A stretch of 49,682 nt of DNA from Desulfofundulus thermosubterraneus DSM 16057 (GTDB lineage Bacteria; Bacillota; Desulfotomaculia; Desulfotomaculales; Desulfovirgulaceae): the NCBI RefSeq assembly GCF_900142025.1, contig NZ_FQZM01000025.1:1-49682 (forward strand), read 5' to 3'. The notes under the pieces were generated by a model that saw only the letters and a list, made by a program, of their open reading frames with translations, was not told where the DNA came from and did not search any database. A program made the position numbers and the translations under genes. Shown piece by piece: positions 23,948 to 31,027 of this stretch. Each line of letters begins with the position of its first letter. Within the stretch, counting starts at the first letter, position 1.

Positions 23948-24783
23948 CGGGGGATTACGGGCACAGTTTCGCCGGTGAATTGCTGGGCACCTTTATGCTG
24001 GTGTTTTTCGGGTGCAGCACGGTGGCTGTAACAGTGCTTTTTTCGGCCTATACAGGACTTTTTCAAGTGGCCGTGGTCTGGGGGATTAGTGTGACTCTGG
24101 CCATATATGCCACCCGGCATCTTTCATGCGCCCATTTAAATCCGGCCGTCAGTCTGGCCATGGTCATTGCCGGTCGTATGGACGTGAGAAAACTGCCCGT
24201 ATACTGGGTGGCCCAGTTAACTGGTGGTTTTCTGGCCGGTGCTGCCGTTTATGCCATTTTTTCCCCTTCCATGGCCGTTGTGGAAGCTGCCCGGCATATT
24301 GTGCGCGGTGCTCCCGAATCCGTGCTAACCGCCATGCTTTTCGGCGAATATTATCCCAATCCGTCTTCCCCCGTGCTCTGTTCTGTTTCTCCAGCAGGTG
24401 CTTTTGCGGTGGAAGCTCTGGGTACCTTCTGGCTGGTGTTAATTATTTTCGCCCTGACTGAAGGATGCAATGTGGGTCGGCCTTCCAGCGACGTAGCGCC
24501 CATTTTAATCGGACTGACCATAACTGTTCTGATCAGCATTTTTGCTCCCCTGACCATGGCTGGATTCAACCCGGCCCGGGATTTCGGCCCCAGGTTGTTT
24601 GCCTTTCTGGCCGGTTGGGGGAAGGTGGCCATTCCCGGTCCCCGGGGTGGTTTTTTCACCATATATATACTTGCCCCTTTGGTAGGCGGTTCTTTGGCAT
24701 CCCTGTTGTTCCACAAGCTGCTGGAGCCCTTGATGCGCGGTAAGCACGGCGCTTGCAGTTGCAAGGATCATTTTTCCCTGTAG
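23944..24783 (+). CDS. MIP-family channel (aquaglyceroporin type)
   Basis: A 279-residue membrane protein with about six transmembrane segments and two NPA half-helices, HLNPAV (residues ~62-67) and GFNPARD (~201-207). The Asp after NPAR is a mark of glycerol-facilitator (GlpF-like) rather than strict water channels. The Cys-rich tail GACSCKDH at the C-terminus is unusual. It starts inside the stop of the previous gene (ATGA), so it is part of the thioredoxin-like operon. Neutral small solutes (for example methanol, glycerol, or H2S/H2Se) are conceivable substrates; this is inference from context. Confidence 0.9.
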   Translation: MTGDYGHSFAGELLGTFMLVFFGCSTVAVTVLFSAYTGLFQVAVVWGISVTLAIYATRHLSCAHLNPAVSLAMVIAGRMDVRKLPVYWVAQLTGGFLAGAAVYAIFSPSMAVVEAARHIVRGAPESVLTAMLFGEYYPNPSSPVLCSVSPAGAFAVEALGTFWLVLIIFALTEGCNVGRPSSDVAPILIGLTITVLISIFAPLTMAGFNPARDFGPRLFAFLAGWGKVAIPGPRGGFFTIYILAPLVGGSLASLLFHKLLEPLMRGKHGACSCKDHFSL

Positions 24784-24842
24784 CATGGTACGGGTGTAAT
24801 CCGGGTGATATTAAGAAAGCAACGCCGGAAAGGAAGATGAAA

Positions 24843-25112
24843 ATGGGAAACAGGGTGAGCATACTGGTCTTTGGCACCTCACCTCCATGCCAGAAATGCC
24901 TGCAGGCCGAAAGGGAGGCCCGGCAGGCGGCGGCTCAATTTCCTCCGGGAGAGGTGACGGTGGAAAAACAGGACGCCTTTTCGGAAACAGGACAAAAATA
25001 CGGGGTCATGATCACTCCCGCCGTGGTGATAAACGGCAGGATGGTGGCTGCCGGCAGGTTGCTTACGGAACCGGAACTGGTGGAGCTGATCAAGAAAGAG
25101 AGGGGGGATTGA
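24843..25112 (+). CDS. Small thioredoxin-fold protein, CQKC site
   Basis: An 89-residue protein with strand VSILVFG, active site SPPCQKCLQ (Cys ~15 and 18) and cis-Pro/strand region ITPAVVINGRMVAAG. This is the minimal thioredoxin-like domain found in archaeal and clostridial 'thioredoxin family' proteins (MJ0307-like size). I place the start at ATG 24843; GGAAAGGA lies 8 nt upstream, too close to the alternative ATG 24837. It lies between the channel and three further thioredoxin-fold genes. Confidence 0.8.
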   Translation: MGNRVSILVFGTSPPCQKCLQAEREARQAAAQFPPGEVTVEKQDAFSETGQKYGVMITPAVVINGRMVAAGRLLTEPELVELIKKERGD

Positions 25113-25113
25113 C

Positions 25114-25386
25114 GTGCCCGTTAAAATGGAGGTCTTCAGCGGTAATCCTCCCTGTCCCGGGTGCCTGGAGATGATCAAACTTTGTGAGGCAGTGGCCGGC
25201 GAATACGGAGGGGAAATAGATTTTAAAAAGTATGTGGGTGAAGAGGGGCTGGAGAAGTTTAACGAATACAACATGTTCTGCGTTCCGGCGGTGGTGATCA
25301 ACGGTTATATTAAAATCGAAGGGGTTGTTCCCACCCGTTTTACCCTTTTGAACGCATTGAGGGAGGGTGGATTATGTCTAAAGTAA
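25114..25386 (+). CDS. Small thioredoxin-fold protein, CPGC site
   Basis: A 90-residue protein with active site NPPCPGCLEM (Cys ~14 and 17), a charged middle EAVAGEYGGEIDFKKY and the cis-Pro segment VPAVVINGYIKIEG. The CPGC centre resembles glutaredoxin-like/NrdH-type or DsbA-like dithiols. GTG 25114 begins one nucleotide after the previous stop. The 3' end overlaps the next gene by 13 nt. It is likely part of a redox relay with its neighbours. Confidence 0.8.
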   Translation: MPVKMEVFSGNPPCPGCLEMIKLCEAVAGEYGGEIDFKKYVGEEGLEKFNEYNMFCVPAVVINGYIKIEGVVPTRFTLLNALREGGLCLK

Positions 25387-25637
25387 GCATTGAGGCCTTT
25401 TTGTCCGTCCCACCCTGTTCCGGTGGCATTGCCCTGTCCCGGTTGCTGGAGGGTATCCAGAGGGAATTTGGCGAAAAGGTGGCCATTACTATTCACAGGG
25501 GGCCGACCCCTCGCCTGGAGGAACTGAAAATATCCGCCACCCCAGCTATAATTGTGGGCGACCTGGTCAGAATCATGGGCGTATGTCCCGACAGGGAAAC
25601 GGTTGTGGCCGCCCTGCGGGAATGCGGTATGATATAA
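25374..25637 (+). CDS. Small thioredoxin-fold protein, single Cys at active site
   Basis: An 87-residue protein with SVPPCSGGIALSRLL at the position of the active site (one Cys, second replaced by Gly) and cis-Pro segment ATPAIIVGDLVRIMG. Two further Cys (VCPD and ECGMI) lie near the C-terminus. It overlaps the preceding gene and is followed by a small hairpin region (CCTGCC…GGCAGG, 25641-25666). It is the second monothiol member of the array. Confidence 0.75.
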   Translation: MSKVSIEAFLSVPPCSGGIALSRLLEGIQREFGEKVAITIHRGPTPRLEELKISATPAIIVGDLVRIMGVCPDRETVVAALRECGMI

Positions 25638-25682
25638 AAACCTGCCGCGTGCGCTGTAAAGGCAGGTCCGGGAGTGGGAAAG

Positions 25683-25976
25683 GTGAGACCCATCCTTATC
25701 GAAATCATCTATGAAGGCGACCACTGTATCCCTTGTGTTTACATGCTTGAAACAGTGGAAGAGGCCATAGGCGATATGGGGGACAGGGTGAAGCTGGAAC
25801 TGGTCTACCTCCGGCAGGAAACGGGCGGCCGTCGTTACAAGGAGCTGTCGGAAGGGCTGGGCGGGCCGGCTCCCATCCCGTCCATTTTCATTAACGGAAG
25901 GTTGTATTTCAGCACCACACCGCCGGTGGAAGAGCTAAAACAGACCCTGCAGGGGCTCTTACAGGCGGGTGAATAG
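25683..25976 (+). CDS. Thioredoxin-fold protein, CIPC site
   Basis: A 97-residue protein, RPILIEIIYEGDHCIPCVYM at the N-terminus, and IPSIFINGRLYFSTTPP as cis-Pro strand. It is the dithiol paralogue of the protein at 23618 (N-L-S-C there). I chose GTG 25683 over GTG 25674 because the N-terminus then aligns residue for residue with that paralogue and GGGAG sits 8 nt before it. Stop and next start are 3 nt apart. Confidence 0.8.
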   Translation: MRPILIEIIYEGDHCIPCVYMLETVEEAIGDMGDRVKLELVYLRQETGGRRYKELSEGLGGPAPIPSIFINGRLYFSTTPPVEELKQTLQGLLQAGE

Positions 25977-25979
25977 GTC

Positions 25980-26864
25980 ATGTATATATACAAGACCAAG
26001 GGGATTTGTCCGCCCGAAATCCACTTTCAACTGGCGGGAAATATCCTGACCGGCGTGAGGTTTGTGGGCGGGGGCTGCCGGGGCAACGCCCAGCTCATCA
26101 GCCGCCTGCTGGAGGGCCGGGAGCTAAGTGAAGTGCTCCCCCTCCTGAAAGGAATTCAATGCCGGAATGACACATCCTGCCCCGACCAGCTATACCAGGC
26201 CATCCAGTTGGCCCGGGAGGGGAAGCTCAGGGAAGAGGAGCCGATCACCGTTTATGAAACTCCAGCGTCCTATCAAAGGGTAGCGGTGATTGCCGATGTA
26301 AACGGAAATGTTGAGGCATTGCAGGTAGCTTTGCGCCAGCCTGTTGAAACCGTTTTCTGCCTGGGTAACCTTACCGGTCCGGCAGGGGACAACGACGGGG
26401 TGGTTGAACTGGCGCGAAGGAAGAAGTTGGTTTTTGTACAGGGTCCATTTGACCGTACTCTCTCCTGTACCAAACCGGAGAATCGAGAATTTCTCCGGCG
26501 GGCACCCCTCTATCTGCGGTTTCAACTGGGCCGGTGCCGTGTCCTGGGGTTTTACAGCGGTTTTATCCAGGAATTAAGCGGCTTTTCGGATTTTGCCCCT
26601 TATTCCCTGGAATTGCTCATGGTGAGCAATCTATCCGACTACTTGCGCAATGAGAGCGTCTTTTCCGCCCTGGAAACCATGACCGAACAGTTTTCCGTCG
26701 ATGTGGTCCTCTTTGCTTCTACCAATGAGTGGAAACATGTACGCCTGGGTAAAGTGGACTTCATTAACGTGGGTCCTGTAAAAGAGGGCGGCCAGTTTAA
26801 ATACGCCTTGCTGGGGTGGGCGAGGGAAGAATTACAAGTTTCCTTTGAAACGGTGAAGGCATAG
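25980..26864 (+). CDS. TSCPD-domain protein fused to degenerate phosphoesterase domain
   Basis: A 294-residue two-domain protein. Residues ~1-82 form a TSCPD domain (IYKTKGICPPEIHFQL, GGGCRGNAQLISRLLEG, NDTSCPDQL), like the stand-alone TIGR03905-type proteins and the tail of some B12-dependent ribonucleotide reductases. Residues ~97-290 resemble a YfcE/MJ0936-type metallophosphoesterase (VAVIADVNGNVEALQVAL, FCLGNLTGPAGDND). The usual D-x-H motif is D-V-N and GDxVGYG is LGNLTG, so metal binding may be lost. The role is unknown. The Cys-rich TSCPD part fits the redox theme of the cluster. Confidence 0.75.
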   Translation: MYIYKTKGICPPEIHFQLAGNILTGVRFVGGGCRGNAQLISRLLEGRELSEVLPLLKGIQCRNDTSCPDQLYQAIQLAREGKLREEEPITVYETPASYQRVAVIADVNGNVEALQVALRQPVETVFCLGNLTGPAGDNDGVVELARRKKLVFVQGPFDRTLSCTKPENREFLRRAPLYLRFQLGRCRVLGFYSGFIQELSGFSDFAPYSLELLMVSNLSDYLRNESVFSALETMTEQFSVDVVLFASTNEWKHVRLGKVDFINVGPVKEGGQFKYALLGWAREELQVSFETVKA

Positions 26865-26880
26865 CGGGGAGGGAAGGGAC

Positions 26881-27159
26881 GTGCGCCGGGTACTGGTGGA
26901 TGTATTGCTGACCGATTTCCGGCAATGAGCGGCCTGCGTCTACATGGCGGAAGCGGTAAAGGCTTTACCGCAGGAAATTAAGGACATAATCGAGGTCCAC
27001 GAGTGGGACATGAGGACGCGGGAAGGAATAAAACGTTTCCTGGAGTTAAAGGCGAAATCCCTACCCAGCATTGCCCTGGACAACGAACTGGTCTTTGAAG
27101 CCGTTATTCCGCCGCAGGAGGATTTGATCGCGGCCATTAAAGCAAGATATGCCGGTTAG
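26881..27159 (+). CDS. Thioredoxin-like selenoprotein with U-A-A-C site
   Basis: A predicted 92-residue protein from GTG 26881, with TGA 26926-26928 read as Sec16. The N-terminus VLVDVLLTDFRQ leads into U-A-A-C-V-Y-M, aligned with C-A-A-C-G-Y-M of the Cys paralogue at 23217. The frame then continues to TAG with the shared EVHEWDMRTREGIKRFLELK and cis-Pro LPSIALDNELVFEAVIPP. Without readthrough, the N-terminal strand and active site would be lost and the ATG at 26944 would start inside the helix. GGAGGG lies before the GTG. A perfect hairpin follows 32 nt after the UGA. It probably acts as a strong thiol/selenol reductant. Confidence 0.88.
26953..26971 (+). promoter_or_regulatory. Putative bacterial SECIS hairpin (Trx-like 1)
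   Basis: GCGGTAAA (26953-26960), loop GGC (26961-26963), TTTACCGC (26964-26971): 8 bp, no mismatch, G first in the loop. It lies 32 nt after the UGA. Confidence 0.8.
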
Positions 27160-27185
27160 TTCTAGCGCGGGGGTGGAGGAAAATT

Positions 27186-28457
27186 ATGTCAAAGGTTTTT
27201 GTGGAGGTATTGCTCACCGACCAGTGAGCATCCGGGCCGTATATGGCCGAAGCGGTAAGAGCCTTACCGCAGGAAATACAGGACGGCATTGAAATGTTTA
27301 TCTGGAATGTTAAGACCCTGGAGGGAATCAAACGCAAACTGGAACTGGGAGTCAGGGTCATACCTGCCATTGCTCTGAACAACGAAGTGGTTTATGAGTC
27401 CACCATTCCTCCCCAGGATGAGTTGATTGCCGCCATTTTAAAATGCAAAGATAATTTTCAATGGGGAGATGCAGGGGGGAGCCCGGTGTATCTGCAGGAA
27501 GTCACCTTAACCGGTTTTAAATCCTACGCCACGGAAACGGTGGTTAATTTTAAGTCCGGCATTGGAGTAATCATCGGTAATAATGGCGTGGGCAAAACAA
27601 ATGTACTGGATGCCATTGCCTGGGCCGTGGGCGAGAGCGATCTGCAGCGGTTGCGCTGCCAGCAATATGGGGACCTGTTTTTTAGCGGGTCGCAGGAATA
27701 CCCTCCGTCGGAAACGGCCAGGGTGGCTCTGACCATTAAGCTGGGTGAGGATAAAAAAGCCCCGCAGGTTAAGCTGACCCGGCAGGCCCGTCGCCATGGA
27801 ACGGAAGAATTCTTCTGTGACGGGGTTGAGCTGACGGCCGCAGGTTATTACCAGAAATTAACCGAACTGGGACTGGAAAATGTTACAAAAACAGTGATCC
27901 GGCAGGGGCAGGTGGAAAGCTTTCTGCAGCTGGGACCCGCGGATCGGCTTAGACATGTTAAAGCACTGTTCAATGAAAAGATGGATGGAGATCTAATCGG
28001 CAGGATTAACGCCCATTTCAAGAATTTCTTGAGCATACTTGTTCCGGAGGGAGGGGGCGAGCTGTTCCTGGTTGATACCAGTGGTGAACCCGGCCTGGCC
28101 GTTGAAGTCGTTTTTCCTGGAAAAGGAAGAAAGAACCCGCTCCTTCTTTCCGGCGGTGAGAAAACTATCTGTTCGCTGGCCGCCAATCTGGCCCTTTTTG
28201 AGGAATTGCAGAGCCCCTTTTACCTGTTGGACGAAGTGGAGCCAGCCCTGGATTGGATATATCACCACCATATGCAGCAGTTATTCAAGAAGCTGGCCCG
28301 GAATAGGCAGCTGATCATGATCACTCACTTGCGAAGCACCATTGAGCTGGCCGATACCCTGCACGGGATTCGCGCCCGCAGGGACGGTACCTCCTACGCG
28401 AAGTTCTACTTTGACATGGATGAACGTATCTTAAGGGCTTACCAATGTTGTTGTTAA
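27186..28457 (+). CDS. Thioredoxin-like selenoprotein fused to coiled-coil-less SMC head ATPase
   Basis: A predicted 423-residue protein from ATG 27186 (GGTGGAGGAAA upstream), with TGA 27225-27227 read as Sec14. The N-terminal ~95 residues repeat the preceding gene (VEVLLTDQ-U-ASGPYMAEAV, cis-Pro IPAIALNNEVVYESTIPP), but the resolving Cys is replaced (U-A-S-G). From ~101 an SMC/RecN-type head follows: GFKSYA, Walker A GNNGVGKTN, signature LLSGGEKTICSLA, Walker B FYLLDEVEPALDW and ITHLRSTIELADT. The two head halves are joined by only ~60 residues (IGRINAHFKNF), so coiled coil and hinge are missing. An internal GTG 27486, preceded by GGGGGGAG, might also start the ATPase alone (323 aa). Confidence 0.82.
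27252..27270 (+). promoter_or_regulatory. Putative bacterial SECIS hairpin (Trx-SMC fusion)
   Basis: GCGGTAAG (27252-27259), loop AGC (27260-27262), CTTACCGC (27263-27270): 8 perfect pairs, G second in the loop, 32 nt after the UGA. Compared with the hairpin at 26953, the closing A-T pair has become G-C, a compensatory change. Confidence 0.8.
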
Positions 28458-28471
28458 AAGGGGCGAGTTGC

Positions 28472-28771
28472 ATGGAACTGGAGACCATCGAACAATTCAG
28501 GAATTTGGTCCTTAAGTTGGGGCTTCCCAGGACGGACATGGTTTTGTTTGGGATTGTCTGCCCCTATTGCGGCAAAAACGACCGCATCAGGTCCCTGGAA
28601 CCTCCGGAGGAACTGAACGAAGAAGATCTGGGTCGGATAAATATGGATCTCTACCGCAGGATATGGGGTGAATTGCAGCCTAAAGACGTCCTGGCCGTGT
28701 GCAAATTTTGCCATAACATTATGCAGTTGCAGGGCGAGGCTAAAAAAGCAATACCATTGTATGAATGGTAG
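28472..28771 (+). CDS. Small zinc-ribbon-like protein
   Basis: A 99-residue soluble protein with two CxxC knuckles, CPYCGKND (residues ~31-38) and CKFCHNIM (~78-85), spaced like a zinc ribbon or rubredoxin-like metal site. Between them lies an acidic helical stretch. ATG 28472 follows AAGGGGCGAG. I do not recognise the family. It starts 14 nt after the SMC fusion and 16 nt before the second G3E GTPase, so it belongs to the same operon and could handle metal or clusters for them. Confidence 0.75.
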   Translation: MELETIEQFRNLVLKLGLPRTDMVLFGIVCPYCGKNDRIRSLEPPEELNEEDLGRINMDLYRRIWGELQPKDVLAVCKFCHNIMQLQGEAKKAIPLYEW

Positions 28772-28787
28772 CCAGGGGGGGAAAACC

Positions 28788-29810
28788 ATGGCTGACTTCA
28801 CAGACGTTTATCTCGTTACCGGGTTTTTGGGCAGCGGCAAAACCACTTTTTTGAACCGTCTCATCCGCCAGTTCCCCAGGGACCGGAAATTGATGATATT
28901 AATGAATGAGTTTGGTGAAATTGGCGTTGACGGCACGCTGGTGGCTGGTGAAGACCTGGATATCCTGGAAATCAGCAAGGGGTCCATCTTTTGCGCCTGC
29001 GTGAAAACGGATTTTATCAAGGGCCTTTACGAGATTGCCCAAAAAATCAAGCCGGACATTTTGTTGATTGAATCTACCGGTGTGGCCAATCCCGTTGACC
29101 TCAAAAAGGACCTGAACCTGCCCATATTTAAGGGCCGTTTTCAGTTTAAAGAGCAGTTTTGCATTATCGATGCGGCCAACTTCCTGGATGCCTTCCAGGT
29201 CTATGCTTCGGTGGAAAAGCAGATATCCTCCTCCACCATATTTATTATCAACAAGATCGACTTGGCTTCCCGGGAGCGGGTTGAAGAAATAAAAAATCTC
29301 GTAAAAAAGTACCACCCCGATCCCCACTTTTACGAGGCAACATATGCCGATATAAACGTGGCCGAGCTTTTATCTTTGGAGCAGCCGCTTGAAGGTGCTA
29401 GGTATGAACCGGGGCGGCCAATGAGCGAAGAGGAATTGGAACGGTACGTGGAAGAGCTGTTGTCCGATATTCATGAATCCCTTACGCCCCCCGACCTGCT
29501 AATGTCTGCATCCTTTTTCTGGAAGGGAGGCACGCCATCCGATCTCCGGGAAATGACGGCCCGGTTACCCCGGGAAGTGCTCCGGGTAAAGGGCTTTGTG
29601 CAAATAGAGGGCCGGCTTCACCTGTACAACTATGTGATGGGCCAGTGCACCATTGAAATGCAAGATGTGCCGGTGAAGGAGAATCAGATCAATGTGCTGG
29701 TCTTTATTGCCCCGCCGCAAATCATGCCGGCAGTGGAAAAGCTCATGGGCGATTTTAACTTTGTGAAAACGGGGGAAATCAACCGCCAGGAATTTTTTCA
29801 AAAGCGGTAG
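28788..29810 (+). CDS. G3E (CobW-like) GTPase 2
   Basis: A 340-residue GTPase with Walker A GFLGSGKTT (residues 12-20), switch NEFGEIGVDG, ESTG in place of the usual E-x-S/P-G motif, and NKID as guanine motif. The CxCC metal motif reads FCACVK, two Cys only. The C-terminal CobW-like domain (~230-330) is present. It starts at ATG 28788 after GGGGGGG. As for the other two G3E members of the island, a role in delivering or reactivating a corrinoid or metal centre is inferred from context and family. Confidence 0.87.
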   Translation: MADFTDVYLVTGFLGSGKTTFLNRLIRQFPRDRKLMILMNEFGEIGVDGTLVAGEDLDILEISKGSIFCACVKTDFIKGLYEIAQKIKPDILLIESTGVANPVDLKKDLNLPIFKGRFQFKEQFCIIDAANFLDAFQVYASVEKQISSSTIFIINKIDLASRERVEEIKNLVKKYHPDPHFYEATYADINVAELLSLEQPLEGARYEPGRPMSEEELERYVEELLSDIHESLTPPDLLMSASFFWKGGTPSDLREMTARLPREVLRVKGFVQIEGRLHLYNYVMGQCTIEMQDVPVKENQINVLVFIAPPQIMPAVEKLMGDFNFVKTGEINRQEFFQKR

Positions 29811-29826
29811 TTTGCAGGAGGTAATT

Positions 29827-30639
29827 ATGCGAATTGTCTCGCTCGTACCCGGTCATACGGAAACCCTTTTCGCCCTGGGGCTTGGCGAGCAGGTGGTGGG
29901 GGTTACCGCCCACTGTGATTACCCACCACAGGCAACGGGTAAAGAACAGGTTGGTCTTTTTAACCGTCCGGACGTAGATAGGATTATCTCGTTGCGGCCC
30001 GACCTGGTCCTGGCCGGGGGAGCTATACACCGGGGTTGCGTAGAGGAGTTGCGCCGGGCGGGAATAACGGTTTTTGACTTTGCACCCCGCCGGGTTGCGG
30101 AACTGCTGGAGGGAATGGAAGAGATAGTGCGCATTACACGGGCCGGTGAAGCGGGCCGTTCGGCGGTGGCCACGTTCGGGGCCAGAGTAGCCGGGCTCCG
30201 CGAAAAGGTGGCACGCCGTTCCCGTATCAGGGTTCTTTTTGTCATGGGTGAGAAGACCCTGGTTACGCCCGGACCGGCTTCCTGCCAGTATGACGCCCTG
30301 AGAGTGGCCGGGGCGGAACTTTTTGCTCCCGCGCACGAACCTGCCATTTTGCTTTCCCGGGACGGGGTACGTCGCTTTAACCCGGAGGTAATTTTGGCCT
30401 GCGGTCGGGTTTCCGGTGAACCGCCAAAAAAGAGGTGCCCGGGCTGCGACCGGCCAGAACGCCCCTGCGTACGGGATGTGGCAGACATGCTGAACCACCC
30501 CCTGTTGACGGGGGTTGACGCGGTAGAGAAGAAGTGCGTCCATGCCGTTCCCTGCCACTGGTTGTGCCGGCCCGGACCACGCCTATTCGACGGGATGGAG
30601 AGGGTGGCCCAACTGCTGCAAAAAGTTCTCGTCCGCTAA
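29827..30639 (+). CDS. BtuF-like cobalamin-binding protein without signal peptide
   Basis: A 270-residue protein of the periplasmic binding protein (Fe/B12, PF01497) fold: RIVSLVPGHTETLFALGLGEQVVG at the start, NRPDVDRIISLRPDLVL, and a LLTGVDAV end. Unlike transport-type BtuF it has no signal peptide or lipobox and begins directly with the first strand, so it is probably cytoplasmic. It carries a Cys-rich insertion, RCPGCDRPERPC (about residues 200-211), and a second group (VPCHWLC). No BtuC/D genes are nearby. A cytoplasmic corrinoid-handling role is suggested. ATG 29827 follows CAGGAGGTAA. Confidence 0.82.
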   Translation: MRIVSLVPGHTETLFALGLGEQVVGVTAHCDYPPQATGKEQVGLFNRPDVDRIISLRPDLVLAGGAIHRGCVEELRRAGITVFDFAPRRVAELLEGMEEIVRITRAGEAGRSAVATFGARVAGLREKVARRSRIRVLFVMGEKTLVTPGPASCQYDALRVAGAELFAPAHEPAILLSRDGVRRFNPEVILACGRVSGEPPKKRCPGCDRPERPCVRDVADMLNHPLLTGVDAVEKKCVHAVPCHWLCRPGPRLFDGMERVAQLLQKVLVR

Positions 30640-30692
30640 CCGGCTAAAATAAACAATTCACGGGGCTGTTTTGCCCGTTGAAGAAAAGAATC

Positions 30693-30721
30693 TTGCGCTG
30701 GGGCGGCAACCATTTTACAAT
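30693..30721 (+). promoter_or_regulatory. Candidate promoter in the 30640-31027 gap
   Basis: TTGCGC (30693-30698), 17-bp spacer, TACAAT (30716-30721). The -35 is weak, the -10 is 5 of 6. It would start a ~300-nt leader for the corrinoid protein 3 operon. Nothing else gene-like is seen in this 388-nt gap apart from the palindrome at 30905. Confidence 0.4.
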
Positions 30722-30904
30722 TCTGAAAAAATGTTAGTTATGTTTGCTATAGATAAATGTTTAGTAGCAGAGCAATAAGCATCAACGTCGTAATCACGCA
30801 AGTATAATTTAAATTTTATAAAAAAAGAGGGGGGGTAGAGCGACCGGACGAAAAGGAGAGGCAAATTTCCAGCAGTGGCTTTGGGGTCTTAACGCAGGAG
30901 ATTA

Positions 30905-30925
30905 CTAAAAAGTTTAACTTTTTAG
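30905..30925. other. 21-bp perfect palindrome in the leader of corrinoid protein 3
   Basis: CTAAAAAGTT and AACTTTTTAG are inverted copies around a central T (30915). It could be an operator for a dimeric regulator or a weak hairpin. It lies ~100 nt before the corrinoid gene. Confidence 0.5.
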
Positions 30926-31027
30926 AGACTTTAACAGTGGCTTGTTACTGACATTGCAGGTTGACCAAAGTGTAAGTTTTAACCGTTTGGTTAAGAAAAC
31001 AATTGTTAAAAGAAAGGAGAATGGGAA

